The notes beneath the pieces are model-generated. The model was given only the letters and a program-made list of their open reading frames with translations, was not told the origin of the DNA and made no database searches. Positions 17,614 through 27,117 of a stretch of 64,000 nucleotides of DNA are shown piece by piece; position 1 is the stretch's first letter; the number at the start of each line of letters is the position of its first letter. This DNA comes from Planotetraspora sp. A-T 1434. Its GTDB lineage: Bacteria; Actinomycetota; Actinomycetes; Streptosporangiales; Streptosporangiaceae. Location of the stretch: positions 310,001 through 374,000 of the forward strand of contig NZ_JAOEGB010000002.1 of assembly GCF_025420585.1 (NCBI RefSeq), given 5' to 3'. A program made the translations under genes and the position numbers.

Positions 17614-18426
17614 ATGACAACGATCACCCAGACCGCTCCGGCGGTCGTCGTCTCGCCGCGGGTCAGCCCCGCGGCCACCCTCCGCCACACCATGACGCTG
17701 GCGTGGCGGAGCCTGGTGCAGGTCAAGCACAACCCGATGGAGCTGATCGACCTCAGCATCCAGCCGATCATGTTCCTGCTGCTGTTCACCTATGTGTTCG
17801 GCGGGGCCATCGCCGGCTCGACGGGCGACTACCTGCAGTTCGCGCTGCCCGGCCTGGTGGCGCAGAACATGCTGTTCGCGAGCATGACCACGGCGGTCGG
17901 GCTGAACACCGACATCACGAAGGGCGTGTTCGACCGGCTGCGCAGCCTGCCGATCGCGCGATCCGCCCCGCTGGCGGGGCGGATCGTGGCCGACAACCTC
18001 AAGCAGGTGTGGGCGTTCGCCCTGTTCCTGGGGCTCGGCATGGTCCTCGGCTTCCGCGTCCACATGGGCGTGGCCGGCGTCCTCGGAGCGCTGGCGCTGC
18101 TGGTGACCTTCGCCCTCGCCATGTCATGGGTCGCGGTGCTCGTGGGCCTCAAGGCGGCCGACCAGGAGAAGGTGCAGGTCCTGATGTTCTCCCTGATGAT
18201 GCCGATCACCTTCACCAGCAACGCCTTCGTCCCGACGAAGACCCTGCCCACCTGGCTGCAGAAGTGGGTCGAGGTCAACCCGGTGAGCCACCTCGCCGAC
18301 GCGGTTCGCGGGCTGCTGGGGGGCGGCCCGGTCGCCTCCCACGCGATCATCTCGCTCCTCTGGGCCGCCGGGCTGGTGCTGGTCTTCGCCCCGTTCTCGA
18401 TCCGTGCCTTCCGTAACCGGATCTGA
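17614..18426 (+). CDS. ABC-2 type permease (DrrB-like)
   Basis: A 270-residue membrane protein with six predicted membrane segments and the ABC-2 motif region NPVSHLADAVRGLL near the C-terminus. A GAGGAGAGGCA ribosome binding site precedes the ATG. It forms an exporter with the preceding ATPase. It converges with the AfsR-like regulator gene; no biosynthetic genes lie nearby. Confidence 0.92.
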   Translation: MTTITQTAPAVVVSPRVSPAATLRHTMTLAWRSLVQVKHNPMELIDLSIQPIMFLLLFTYVFGGAIAGSTGDYLQFALPGLVAQNMLFASMTTAVGLNTDITKGVFDRLRSLPIARSAPLAGRIVADNLKQVWAFALFLGLGMVLGFRVHMGVAGVLGALALLVTFALAMSWVAVLVGLKAADQEKVQVLMFSLMMPITFTSNAFVPTKTLPTWLQKWVEVNPVSHLADAVRGLLGGGPVASHAIISLLWAAGLVLVFAPFSIRAFRNRI

Positions 18427-18459
18427 GCGGCGGCCACGACGGTGGAGTGGGGCTCAGGC

Positions 18460-21400
18460 CTACCGGGCGAAGGCGACGACCTCGTCCCTGGTCATCGCGC
18501 GGCCGCGCTCGTGGCACCGGGTGAACTCTCCGTGCCCGAGCGCCGCCTTCGCGGCCTCAGTGACGCGGACGTGGTCGAAACCCACGACGTCGAAGAACCC
18601 CCGGATGGCGCCCGCCCCGCCGAGGAGCACGGCCGCCCTCGCGTGGTCGCCTTCGAGAGCGGCGAGGCAGGCGTATCCGATGATCACGTGTCCGACGACC
18701 GGGCCGTCCTGGGCCTCGACCGCCAGGGCGAGCGCCTCCCCGTGCAGCCTCCGGGCCCGGCGGGCGTCCCCCTCCTGCTCGGCCAGCATGCCGAAGGACG
18801 TGCTGAGCGTGGCCTCGAACTGCTTCGGGACCAGGCCCGGCCCGTCCAGCAGCCGCAGCGCGTCCTGATAGTGCGTGCGGGCCGCGTCGAAGTCGCCGTC
18901 CTCGCGGGCGAAGTCGCCCCTGATGTGCCGCACCCCGGACTCCCCGATCACATCCCCGGTGGTGGCGCAGAGCCGGTCGGTCTCGTCCAGCACCGCGATC
19001 GCGGCCTGCCGGTCGCCGTCCGCGTTGAGGGCGATGGCGAGCCGGGTCCACATGTACGGGGTTTCCTCGACCGCGCCGACCTCGTTGACGAGCGCGATCG
19101 CCTCCTGCATGACCGGGATGGCCGCGGCGGTGTCGCCGCGCATGGTGCTGGCCTCGGCGAGCGCGGCGAGGGCGTTGCCCATCCCCCACCGGTCTCCGAC
19201 GGCGCGGAACCCGTCGAGCGAGATGCGGATGTCGGCCTCGGCCTGCGCCACCCGGCCGCTGTTGAAGTGCAGATGTCCCCGGAACATGTACGCGGCGGCC
19301 CCCACCCAGGGATCGGGGTGGCCCAGCAGGTCCTCCACATGCGACGCGGCCTGCGGTTCGGACCCGAGGAAGAGCGCGAGGACGGGCATCGCCAGCGCGA
19401 TCAGCGGATGCGGCGGCCCGGCGGCGCCGGCCGCCGCGAGCTCGCTCGCCGTCGTCAGGCTCGCGCGGGCCTCGTCCCGGGTCAGCGCCCCTCCGGCCCA
19501 CGTGATGCCGTGGACGGCGTGGGCCAGGGCCAGCTTCAGGGGATCGCCGTCGCCCGCCACGCGGATGGCCTCCGCCGCCCGGTGCGCGCCCTCCAGCCGG
19601 TGGCCGACCAGCCACCAGTACCATCCGAGCCCGCCGACCAGCCGCAGAGCGAGGTCGGCCTCACCCTGGTCGGTCGCCCAGCGCAGCGCCGCCGAGAGGT
19701 TGTCGTGCTCGGCCGACAGGCGCCGCAGCCACTCCACCTGCTCTCTGCGGCGCAGATGCGGCTCGGCCTCCTCGGCCAGTTCGGCGAAGAACCGGGCGTG
19801 CGCCAGCCGTACGCCACGCTCGTCGCCCGACTCGGCCAGGCGTTCGGCGGCGTAGGCGCGGATCGTCTCCAGCATCCGGTAGCGCTCTCCGTCGAACACC
19901 ACCAGGGACTTGTCGACGAGACGGCCGAGCACGTCGGGGTCGCCCTCGCACACCTGCTCGGCGCTCTCCAGCGTGGCGCCGCCCGCGAAGACGGCCAGGC
20001 GCGCCGCGAGCGCGCGCTCCTCCTCGTCGAGCAGGTCCCAGCTCCACTCGACGACCGAGCGCAGGGTCTGGTGCCGCGGCATGGCCGTACGGCTCCCGCC
20101 GGTGAGCAGGCGGAAACGGTCGCCGAGCCGGTCGGCGATCACCTCGGCGGACAGGGTGCGCAGCCGCGCGGCGGCCAGCTCGATGGCGAGCGGCATGCCG
20201 TCGAGGCCGCGGCAGATGCGCTCGACCACCTCACGGTCGTCCTCTGGCCGGTAGCCCGGCCGGGCGGCCGCGGCCCGGTCGGCGAACAGCCGTACGGCAT
20301 GGCCGAGGTCGAGCGGCCGGACCGGCCACAGCATCTCGCCGGTGATCCCCAGCGGCTCGCGGCTGGTCGCCAGGATCCGCACGCCCGGGCAGTCCGCGAG
20401 CAGCCGGTCGGCGAGCGTCGCGGCGGCGCCGACGAGGTGCTCACAGTTGTCGAGCACGATCAGCATGGCGCGCCCCGACAGAGCGGCGAGCAGGCGGCCG
20501 GTCGCGTCGGCGTCGGGCACCTGGCTCGCCGACGGGGCCCGGACCGGGACCAGGCCCGTGTCCCGCAGGCCCAGCGCGGCGAGCACGGTCTGCGGGACCT
20601 CCGCCGGGTCGAGCACCGGCGCCAGCTCCACCAGCCACGCCCCGTCGGGAAGGCGTGCCGCGAACGCCTCGGCGGACTCGACCGCGAGCCTCGTCTTGCC
20701 CGCCCCTCCCGGGCCGAGCAGGGTGACCAGGCGGTGGGCCGCCAGCAGCTCCCCGGCCCACTCGACGTCCTCCTCCCTGCCGACGAAGCTGGTCAGCCGC
20801 GCCCGCAGGTTCCCCTTCCGTACGGCTCTCGAGTCCAACGCCGGCCGCGGAGACGCCTCGGGCCGGCCCCGACCCGGATCCGGTTCACGGTCTGGGCCCG
20901 GCCCTTGATCCGGGGGTGCGGGGAGCGCGAGGTCGCCACGCAGCATGGAAAGGTGCAGGCCGGTGAGTGCGGGCGACGGGTCGGCGCCGAGCTGGTCGGC
21001 GAAGGCGGCCCGAGCGTCCTCGTAGGCAGCGAGCGCCTCCACCCGGCGTCCTGAGCCGTAGAGGGCGCGCATGAGCTGGCCGCGCAGCCGCTCCCGCAGT
21101 GGGTGGGCGGCGACCAGCGGGGAGACCTCGGGCACCAGGTCCGGGGATCGTCCCAGCAGGAGCTCGGCCTCGATCCGGTCCTCGGTGGCGGCGAGCCTCA
21201 GCTCCTCCAACCGGGAGACCTCGACGCCGACGCGCGGCCCGGACGGGTGCAGGTCGGTGAGCGGCGCGCCGCGCCAGAGGCCGAGCGCGTCCTTGAGCGT
21301 CAGCGCGGCCCTCTCGGTGTCGCCCGCCGCCAGCGCGGCGCGGCCCTCCCGGGCGAGGCGGGCGAACAGGTGCACGTCGACCTGGTCCGGCGACACCATG

Positions 21401-21672
21401 AGGCGATATCCGGACGGGTCGGCGACCACGAGGCCGCGGTCGATCGTGGCGCGGAGCCGGGAGACCAGGGCCTGAAGGGCGTTGCCCACGCCGGTCGGAG
21501 GGTTGTCCTCCCACACTCCGGCGACGAGGGCGTCCATGGGGACGGTGCGCCCGGCGTCCAGGAGCAGCAACGTCAGCACAGCACGCAGCCGCTGCCCGCC
21601 GACCTCGATCAGCCGGCCGCCCCGGCGCACCTCCAGGGGGCCCAGGACGGCGAAGCTCACGCCCGTGTCCAC
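18460..21672 (-). CDS. AfsR/SARP-type regulator (BTAD, NTPase, TPR)
   Basis: A large cytoplasmic regulator of 1070 residues. The N-terminal OmpR-like winged helix (about 5-95) and bacterial transcriptional activator domain (about 97-245) are followed by a Pro-rich linker, an STAND/NB-ARC-type ATPase with P-loop GPGGAGKT (320-327) and MLIVLDNCEHL, then a long helical TPR-like region to the end. Such proteins activate secondary metabolism or export genes. The only candidate target in view is the convergent ABC exporter, so a local link is inference. The gene converges on the permease with a 33-bp gap. Confidence 0.9.
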   Translation of the reverse strand: MDTGVSFAVLGPLEVRRGGRLIEVGGQRLRAVLTLLLLDAGRTVPMDALVAGVWEDNPPTGVGNALQALVSRLRATIDRGLVVADPSGYRLMVSPDQVDVHLFARLAREGRAALAAGDTERAALTLKDALGLWRGAPLTDLHPSGPRVGVEVSRLEELRLAATEDRIEAELLLGRSPDLVPEVSPLVAAHPLRERLRGQLMRALYGSGRRVEALAAYEDARAAFADQLGADPSPALTGLHLSMLRGDLALPAPPDQGPGPDREPDPGRGRPEASPRPALDSRAVRKGNLRARLTSFVGREEDVEWAGELLAAHRLVTLLGPGGAGKTRLAVESAEAFAARLPDGAWLVELAPVLDPAEVPQTVLAALGLRDTGLVPVRAPSASQVPDADATGRLLAALSGRAMLIVLDNCEHLVGAAATLADRLLADCPGVRILATSREPLGITGEMLWPVRPLDLGHAVRLFADRAAAARPGYRPEDDREVVERICRGLDGMPLAIELAAARLRTLSAEVIADRLGDRFRLLTGGSRTAMPRHQTLRSVVEWSWDLLDEEERALAARLAVFAGGATLESAEQVCEGDPDVLGRLVDKSLVVFDGERYRMLETIRAYAAERLAESGDERGVRLAHARFFAELAEEAEPHLRRREQVEWLRRLSAEHDNLSAALRWATDQGEADLALRLVGGLGWYWWLVGHRLEGAHRAAEAIRVAGDGDPLKLALAHAVHGITWAGGALTRDEARASLTTASELAAAGAAGPPHPLIALAMPVLALFLGSEPQAASHVEDLLGHPDPWVGAAAYMFRGHLHFNSGRVAQAEADIRISLDGFRAVGDRWGMGNALAALAEASTMRGDTAAAIPVMQEAIALVNEVGAVEETPYMWTRLAIALNADGDRQAAIAVLDETDRLCATTGDVIGESGVRHIRGDFAREDGDFDAARTHYQDALRLLDGPGLVPKQFEATLSTSFGMLAEQEGDARRARRLHGEALALAVEAQDGPVVGHVIIGYACLAALEGDHARAAVLLGGAGAIRGFFDVVGFDHVRVTEAAKAALGHGEFTRCHERGRAMTRDEVVAFAR

Positions 21673-21903
21673 AGTCGCCCCCTTTTCATGCCTCGATTGT
21701 GGCCGGACCTCGATTGTGGCCGAAAGGGAGCGTTCCGCGCGCCGCGGAGGCTCCGGCCGCCGCCGCGGAAGCGCGGCGACAGCGGACTTGACGAATCGTA
21801 AAAGGCGCGACAGCAGGTGAGAGGCGTGGGCGGACCCGGGCCGTGGTACGGATCAACGCGATCGGGTCAGGGCACCTTTGCAATCCGCGTAGCATCATCG
21901 GGC

Positions 21904-22449
21904 ATGGGGTCGCCGAGTAAGTCACCGGTCGCGCGAGTCGCCGCCGCCATCACGGCGGTCACGCTCGCGGCGTCGGGCTGCGGGATCCTGGGCGGCGGAT
22001 CGCCCAGGAACCTCGACGTGATCAGTGTGTCGAGCCCGCGGTTCCGCGACGGCGCCCCCCTGCCGCACGGCTATTCCTGTAGTGGAGGGCTGGGCAATCC
22101 GCCGCTCCGCTGGTCCGGTACATCGGGCGCCAAGTCCGTGGCGCTCGTGGTCGACGACAACAACACACAGAGCGGCGCGGAGGTGCACTGGGTGGTGTTC
22201 AACATCGATCCGAACACCACCGAGCTGGGCGAGAACGGCGTCCCCAGGGGCGCGCGGCAGGGCCGGACGACAAACGGGAAAGTGGGCTATATGGCCCCCT
22301 GCCAGCCCAACGGCAGTTACCGTTTCACGGTCTACGCCCTGAACGCGAAACTCGATCTCCAGCAGGGCGCCCCCCTCGCGGAGACCCTGGAGCGCATCGC
22401 CGATCACACCATCGCTCGCGGACGGCTCACGGCGGACAACATCGAGTGA
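21904..22449 (+). CDS. PEBP-like (YbhB/YbcL, Raf kinase inhibitor-like) lipoprotein
   Basis: A 181-residue predicted lipoprotein. The N-terminal hydrophobic segment ends in the lipobox LAASGC (Cys about 26). The mature part has the phosphatidylethanolamine-binding protein fold marks PLRWSG, VALVVDD and HWVVFNIDP. The ATG at 21904 gives a proper signal peptide; earlier in-frame starts do not. Bacterial members have no settled role; ligand binding or inhibition of enzymes has been suggested. Confidence 0.87.
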   Translation: MGSPSKSPVARVAAAITAVTLAASGCGILGGGSPRNLDVISVSSPRFRDGAPLPHGYSCSGGLGNPPLRWSGTSGAKSVALVVDDNNTQSGAEVHWVVFNIDPNTTELGENGVPRGARQGRTTNGKVGYMAPCQPNGSYRFTVYALNAKLDLQQGAPLAETLERIADHTIARGRLTADNIE

Positions 22450-22632
22450 CATGCTGAACACCGGAGGAAGTCGTGCTACACCAATCTTCACCTAGGGTGT
22501 GACAACGGTCATTGTGGTCAAGCAGAATCGGATCCAATTGCTGAGCGCAGGTGATCAAAGGGGGCAGGTCGCGTCGATGGCCGCGCGATCTCACCGGCGC
22601 CGCTGGAAGGCCATGGCCTTGAGGGTGGTGCT

Positions 22633-24582
22633 ATGACTGCGGTCATTATGGGCCTCGTCGCCGTCGTGCTCCTTGTGCTCGTCGTCGTGGCACTGGGCAT
22701 GCGGTCGATGAACCGCAGGGAGAGCGCTCTCTCTTCTGAGCGGATCAAGGCGATGGCCGAGAACAAGGGCCCCAAGCCTCGGCGGCCCGCCGAGGAGACC
22801 TTCTTCGAGAGCTTCCCCCAGGGTTTCGACGCCTTCGAGGAGCCCGCGGACCGCGGCTCCAAGCAGCGTGCCGCGGGCCCGCGCCCGGCGCCCCGCCCCG
22901 GAGGCCGGCAGGCCTCCCGTCCCGCGCAGCGCGGCGGCAAACAGCCCGCCGCAGCGCGCGGCAAGCGCGGTGTGGACGAGTGGGGCGAGCCCGACGACTA
23001 CGACGACGACTACTGGAGCCGCGTGCGCGCCGACGACGGCGGCTTCGGCGGCACCATCGCCGCCCGCATGGCGACGCCGCGCCCGGTCACCCAGTCGGCG
23101 GCCGACTCCCCCGCCGGTCCGGCTTCGGCGACCTCCGCGTCAAACGGCTCCCCGTCCGGGGACTCCCGGCCCCCCATGGCCGACCCTGACGCCGTGACCG
23201 TCCAGGCCGCTCTTCCGCAGCGGCCCGCCGCGGCCGGGCTGGCCGACCTCGTCGAGCCCGCGCGGCCCGCGCGGCCCGCCGCCTCCGCCGACCAGAAGAC
23301 CGTGACCTTCGCCGCGCCCACGCCCGACATCCTGGGCACGTTGGGCGCCCCCTCCACAGGGCCGCTGGACTCCTCCCCGGCGAGCGACCCCTTCACCACC
23401 GGGCCGCGGCCTGCCGGATCCGGAGCCTCCACGTCCGGCCGGTCCACCAGGTCCGCCCGATCCGGCCGTCGCTCCGCGGCCTCGGCCGACGCCACGACCG
23501 GGGCGGGCCGTGCGAACGGCTCCTTCGAAACCGGCCGGGGCACGGGGTCGTACGACATCCCGGGCGGCACCGGACCGTTCGGGGCCCCGGGGAGCACCGG
23601 ACCCTTCGATGTCCCGGGCGGCGCCGGTTCGTTCGACGCCACCGGAAACGCACCGTCGTTCGAGGCCACGCCGTCACCGATACCCAGCACCGGTTTCTTC
23701 ACCGCCGTCGGCGGCACCGGATCCTCCACCGGCACCGGGCTCCCCGCGACGGGCCCGTTCCCCTCCACCGGCTCCTTCGAGACCGGCCGCACACGTGGAT
23801 CGTTCGAAGCCACGCGCGGCACGGGCCCCTTCGAGGCCCAAGGGAGCGCCGCGCCCTTCGATGCCACGCCGTCCCCGAGGCCCGCGGGCGACGCCTCGGC
23901 GTCCTCGACGGGCTCCTTCGACACGTGGGCCGCCTACGACACCACCCGGACCGGCGGCGCGTCCCACGGCTCGACCGGTCCGTTCGCGTCGCCGGACACC
24001 GGTTCGTCGTACGCCGTCACGCCCCCACCCTCGTCCGCATCCCCGTCCTCGGCGTCTCCGGGCTCTTCGGCGACTCCGTCGGGTGGATGGGCGGCCCGTG
24101 ACGTGCTCGACGATCCGGAGCCCCCGCGCAGCGCGTCGTCCTGGCCGAACGCCGAGACCTACCAGACGCCCTCCTACGACGGCTACCCCCAGTACTCCAC
24201 CGACCCGTCCTACCCCGCCACGTCCTCGTCGTACGAGGTCAGCGCCGGATGGGCGACGATCGACGAATCCGACGCGGTGACCGGGCCGAGCCCCGCGACC
24301 GGCGTCCCCACCGGCCCCTCGCCGACCGTCTCGCCGTACGAGTCGGCGGGCTACGACGTCCCCTCCGGGCAGAGCTACTACGGCTCCGACCAGCAGCGGC
24401 AGGATTACGGCGACCCCCAGCACCCCTCATTGCCGGAGCAGAACTCGGGCTGGCCGGAGCAGAACACCGGCGGAAGCTGGCCGTCCTACGACGAGCTGTA
24501 CGGCGACGCGTCACCCTCGGCCGGCGCGCGCCGGGGCAACCACCGGAACCCCGACACCGACTATCCCGACTATTACCGCTGA
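22633..24582 (+). CDS. Membrane-anchored low-complexity Gly/Ser/Thr/Pro protein
   Basis: I do not recognise a family. The 649 residues start with one membrane segment (about 4-24) and a basic stop-transfer MRSMNRRES, then an acidic-basic segment to about 145. A long disordered part follows with degenerate repeats such as TGPFxxxGSTGPF, GSFETGRGTGS and SFEATxGTGPF (about 290-440). The C-terminal 150 residues are rich in Tyr, Ser and Pro (SYDGYPQYS, ending DTDYPDYYR). Orientation suggests an N-in single-pass protein with either an extracellular or a cytosolic tail. The Tyr-rich tail is reminiscent of cell-envelope proteins, which is only an impression. Confidence 0.75.
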   Translation: MTAVIMGLVAVVLLVLVVVALGMRSMNRRESALSSERIKAMAENKGPKPRRPAEETFFESFPQGFDAFEEPADRGSKQRAAGPRPAPRPGGRQASRPAQRGGKQPAAARGKRGVDEWGEPDDYDDDYWSRVRADDGGFGGTIAARMATPRPVTQSAADSPAGPASATSASNGSPSGDSRPPMADPDAVTVQAALPQRPAAAGLADLVEPARPARPAASADQKTVTFAAPTPDILGTLGAPSTGPLDSSPASDPFTTGPRPAGSGASTSGRSTRSARSGRRSAASADATTGAGRANGSFETGRGTGSYDIPGGTGPFGAPGSTGPFDVPGGAGSFDATGNAPSFEATPSPIPSTGFFTAVGGTGSSTGTGLPATGPFPSTGSFETGRTRGSFEATRGTGPFEAQGSAAPFDATPSPRPAGDASASSTGSFDTWAAYDTTRTGGASHGSTGPFASPDTGSSYAVTPPPSSASPSSASPGSSATPSGGWAARDVLDDPEPPRSASSWPNAETYQTPSYDGYPQYSTDPSYPATSSSYEVSAGWATIDESDAVTGPSPATGVPTGPSPTVSPYESAGYDVPSGQSYYGSDQQRQDYGDPQHPSLPEQNSGWPEQNTGGSWPSYDELYGDASPSAGARRGNHRNPDTDYPDYYR

Positions 24583-24632
24583 TTTTCTTCGAGCTTGCCT
24601 GATCGCCCGGCGACCCGTCATATGGTCGCCTC

Positions 24633-27020
24633 ATGGCGCAGAGTAGTCGGGCGAATCCGAAGAGTCACTGGACATCCGTGCTGCGGCACGACGTGCCCGC
24701 TTCACTCGTGGTCTTTCTCGTGGCGGTGCCGCTCTCGCTCGGCATAGCCGTCGCGTCGGGCGCTCCGGTCGCGGCCGGACTGGTCGCGGCCGTCGTCGGC
24801 GGCGTGGTGGCGGGAGCGCTCGGCGGGTCCGTCGTCCAGGTGAGCGGGCCCGCCGCGGGCCTCGCACTGGTCGTCGCCGAGCTGGTCCAGACGTACGGCT
24901 GGCGGGCCACGTGCATGATCACTCTCATGGCCGGGCTGGTGCAGGTGCTGCTCGGGGCGTTCCGCGTGGCCAAGGCGGCGCTGGGCGTCTCACCGGCGGT
25001 CGTCCACGGCATGCTCGCCGGGGTGGGCGTCACCATCGCCCTCTCGCAACTGCACATCGTGCTCGGCGGCAAGCCGCAGCGCTCCGCGCTGGAGAACATC
25101 GTGGAGCTGCCGGCGCAGATCATCCACAACCACAGCCACGCCGTCATGGCGGGCGTCGTCACCATCGGGATCCTCGTCGGGTGGGCGCGGCTCCCCCGGC
25201 TCCGCGCGATTCCGGCGCCGCTGGCCGCGCTGCTCATCACCGCCGTGACGACCTCCGTCCTGGGGTGGGACCTCACGAAGGTCGACCTGTCCGGCGGCTT
25301 CTCCTCCCTCCAGGGGCCGCTGCTGCCGCAGGGCGACTGGCACGCCATCGCCTCCGCCGTCCTGCTCGTCGCCCTGCTCGCCGGAGTCGAGTCGCTGCTG
25401 ACCTGCGTCGCCTCCAACCGGCTGCACGACGGGCCGCGCGCCGACCTCGACAGGGAGCTGACGGCGCAGGGCGTGGCCAACCTGGTGTCCGGCGCGCTGG
25501 GCGGCCTTCCGGTCTCCGGCGTGGTCGTGCGCACCACCACCAACGTCCGGGCCGGGGCCCGTAGCCGCTGGTCCGCCGTGCTGCACGGCGTGTGGGTGCT
25601 GCTTTTCACGGCGGCCTTCGCCTGGGTGATGGCGCTCATCCCACTGGAGGCCCTGGCGGCGCTGCTGCTGTTCATCGGCGTGCAGATGGTCAACCTCGGC
25701 CACGCCCGCAACCTCCGGGGCCACCGCGAGGTGCCCATCTACTTCGTCACGATGGGCGGGGTCGTGCTGATCGGCCTCGCCGAGGGCGTCGCGCTCGGAC
25801 TCGGCCTCGCGGCGCTGCTGGCGCTCCGTCGGCTCGCCTGGATCTCCGTGCTCGTGCGGCAGGTCGGCGAGCGCTGGCGGATCGTCGTCACGGGCTCCCT
25901 CACCTTCATCGGCGTGCCGCGGCTGACCGAGTCGCTGAGGGCCATCCCGCCGGGCGCGGCCGTCGAGCTGGATCTGAACCTCGACTTCATGGACAACGCC
26001 GCCTTCGAGGCGCTGCACGCCTGGCGGCTCGAGCACGAGCGCGGCGGGGGCACGGTCGACATCGACGAGCTGCACGGCGAGTGGTACGCCGCGGCCGTCA
26101 GCGGCGCCCGTCTCTTCCCCGCCAAGACCCCGCCCCGCCACGAGCGCTGGTGGCTGCCGTGGGCCTACCGCCGCCGCGCCCTCGATCCCGTACGGCAGGC
26201 CCGCGGCGAGTGCGCGTATGACGACGCCCATCACAATGTCCATGACGGAGCCCATGACGGGGCCCGTCACGATGCGGCCCATGACGGGGCGCGCGCGGAC
26301 TCCTCCGACGCTCCCTGCGCCGTCCTCTGCCAGAGCGCCGGCGACGCCGCGGATCACGGCGAGACGTGCGGGGCCCCCTCGGGCGGGGCGAGAGCCGTAC
26401 CGGATCTGCTGGCGGGCACGAGGGAGTTCCAGCGGCGGACCGCGCCGCTGGTCCGGCCGCTGCTGCACCGGATGGCGCGCAGGCAGACCCCGTCGCACCT
26501 GTTCATCACCTGCGCCGACTCGCGGATCGTGCCCAACATCATCACCGCGAGCGGTCCGGGAGACCTGTTCACCGTGCGGAACATCGGCAACCTGGTGCCG
26601 CGCGCGTCGAGCGTCCCGCCGGACGACTCGGTTGCGGCGGCCATCGAGTACGCCGTGAAGGTGCTGGAGGTCCGGACGATCACCGTGTGCGGCCACTCGG
26701 GATGCGGCGCGATGGCCGCCCTGCTCGGCGAGAGCCCGGAGCTTCCCGCACTGCGGAGCTGGCTGCGGCACGGGCGGCACAGCCTTGCCCGGTTCGTCGC
26801 TATGGAGGGCGCCGAGGACGACGGAGGGCCGCTCGACCGGTTGTGCCGGGCCAACGTGATCCAGCAGCTCGACAACCTGCGGACCCATCCCCTCGTGGAC
26901 GGGCTCGTGCTGGCCGGAAAGCTGGAGCTCACCGGGCTGTACTTCGACATCGGCGCGGCCCGCGTCCACGTGCTCGACCGGGAGCGCTTCACGCCCGTGC
27001 CCGAGCTTCGCACCGGCTGA
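24633..27020 (+). CDS. SulP anion transporter fused to beta-carbonic anhydrase
   Basis: A 795-residue fusion. Residues 1-410 are a SulP/SLC26-type transporter with about ten membrane segments and VSGPAAGLALVV in segment 3. A STAS-like domain follows (about 414-490), then a linker with a His/Asp-rich run (529-556). The beta-carbonic anhydrase domain (about 590-785) has zinc ligands Cys627 and Asp629 in CADSR and His688 and Cys691 in GHSGC. Such fusions are thought to couple bicarbonate uptake to CO2 hydration. It starts 50 bp after the preceding gene. The His/Asp-rich linker is unusual and could bind metal. Confidence 0.92.
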   Translation: MAQSSRANPKSHWTSVLRHDVPASLVVFLVAVPLSLGIAVASGAPVAAGLVAAVVGGVVAGALGGSVVQVSGPAAGLALVVAELVQTYGWRATCMITLMAGLVQVLLGAFRVAKAALGVSPAVVHGMLAGVGVTIALSQLHIVLGGKPQRSALENIVELPAQIIHNHSHAVMAGVVTIGILVGWARLPRLRAIPAPLAALLITAVTTSVLGWDLTKVDLSGGFSSLQGPLLPQGDWHAIASAVLLVALLAGVESLLTCVASNRLHDGPRADLDRELTAQGVANLVSGALGGLPVSGVVVRTTTNVRAGARSRWSAVLHGVWVLLFTAAFAWVMALIPLEALAALLLFIGVQMVNLGHARNLRGHREVPIYFVTMGGVVLIGLAEGVALGLGLAALLALRRLAWISVLVRQVGERWRIVVTGSLTFIGVPRLTESLRAIPPGAAVELDLNLDFMDNAAFEALHAWRLEHERGGGTVDIDELHGEWYAAAVSGARLFPAKTPPRHERWWLPWAYRRRALDPVRQARGECAYDDAHHNVHDGAHDGARHDAAHDGARADSSDAPCAVLCQSAGDAADHGETCGAPSGGARAVPDLLAGTREFQRRTAPLVRPLLHRMARRQTPSHLFITCADSRIVPNIITASGPGDLFTVRNIGNLVPRASSVPPDDSVAAAIEYAVKVLEVRTITVCGHSGCGAMAALLGESPELPALRSWLRHGRHSLARFVAMEGAEDDGGPLDRLCRANVIQQLDNLRTHPLVDGLVLAGKLELTGLYFDIGAARVHVLDRERFTPVPELRTG

Positions 27021-27117
27021 GCCGTAAGGGAGCACGTCCGTCCGCTCTCAGCGGATCACGTCCGCCGACCGTGAAACCGCGGCGACATGGCGCGGAGCCT
27101 TCGCCAAGGATGGCCTC

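Noticed and set aside
24990-27035. A 681-residue minus-strand open frame
   Set aside because: Antisense shadow of the SulP-carbonic anhydrase gene, which has clear catalytic motifs on the plus strand.
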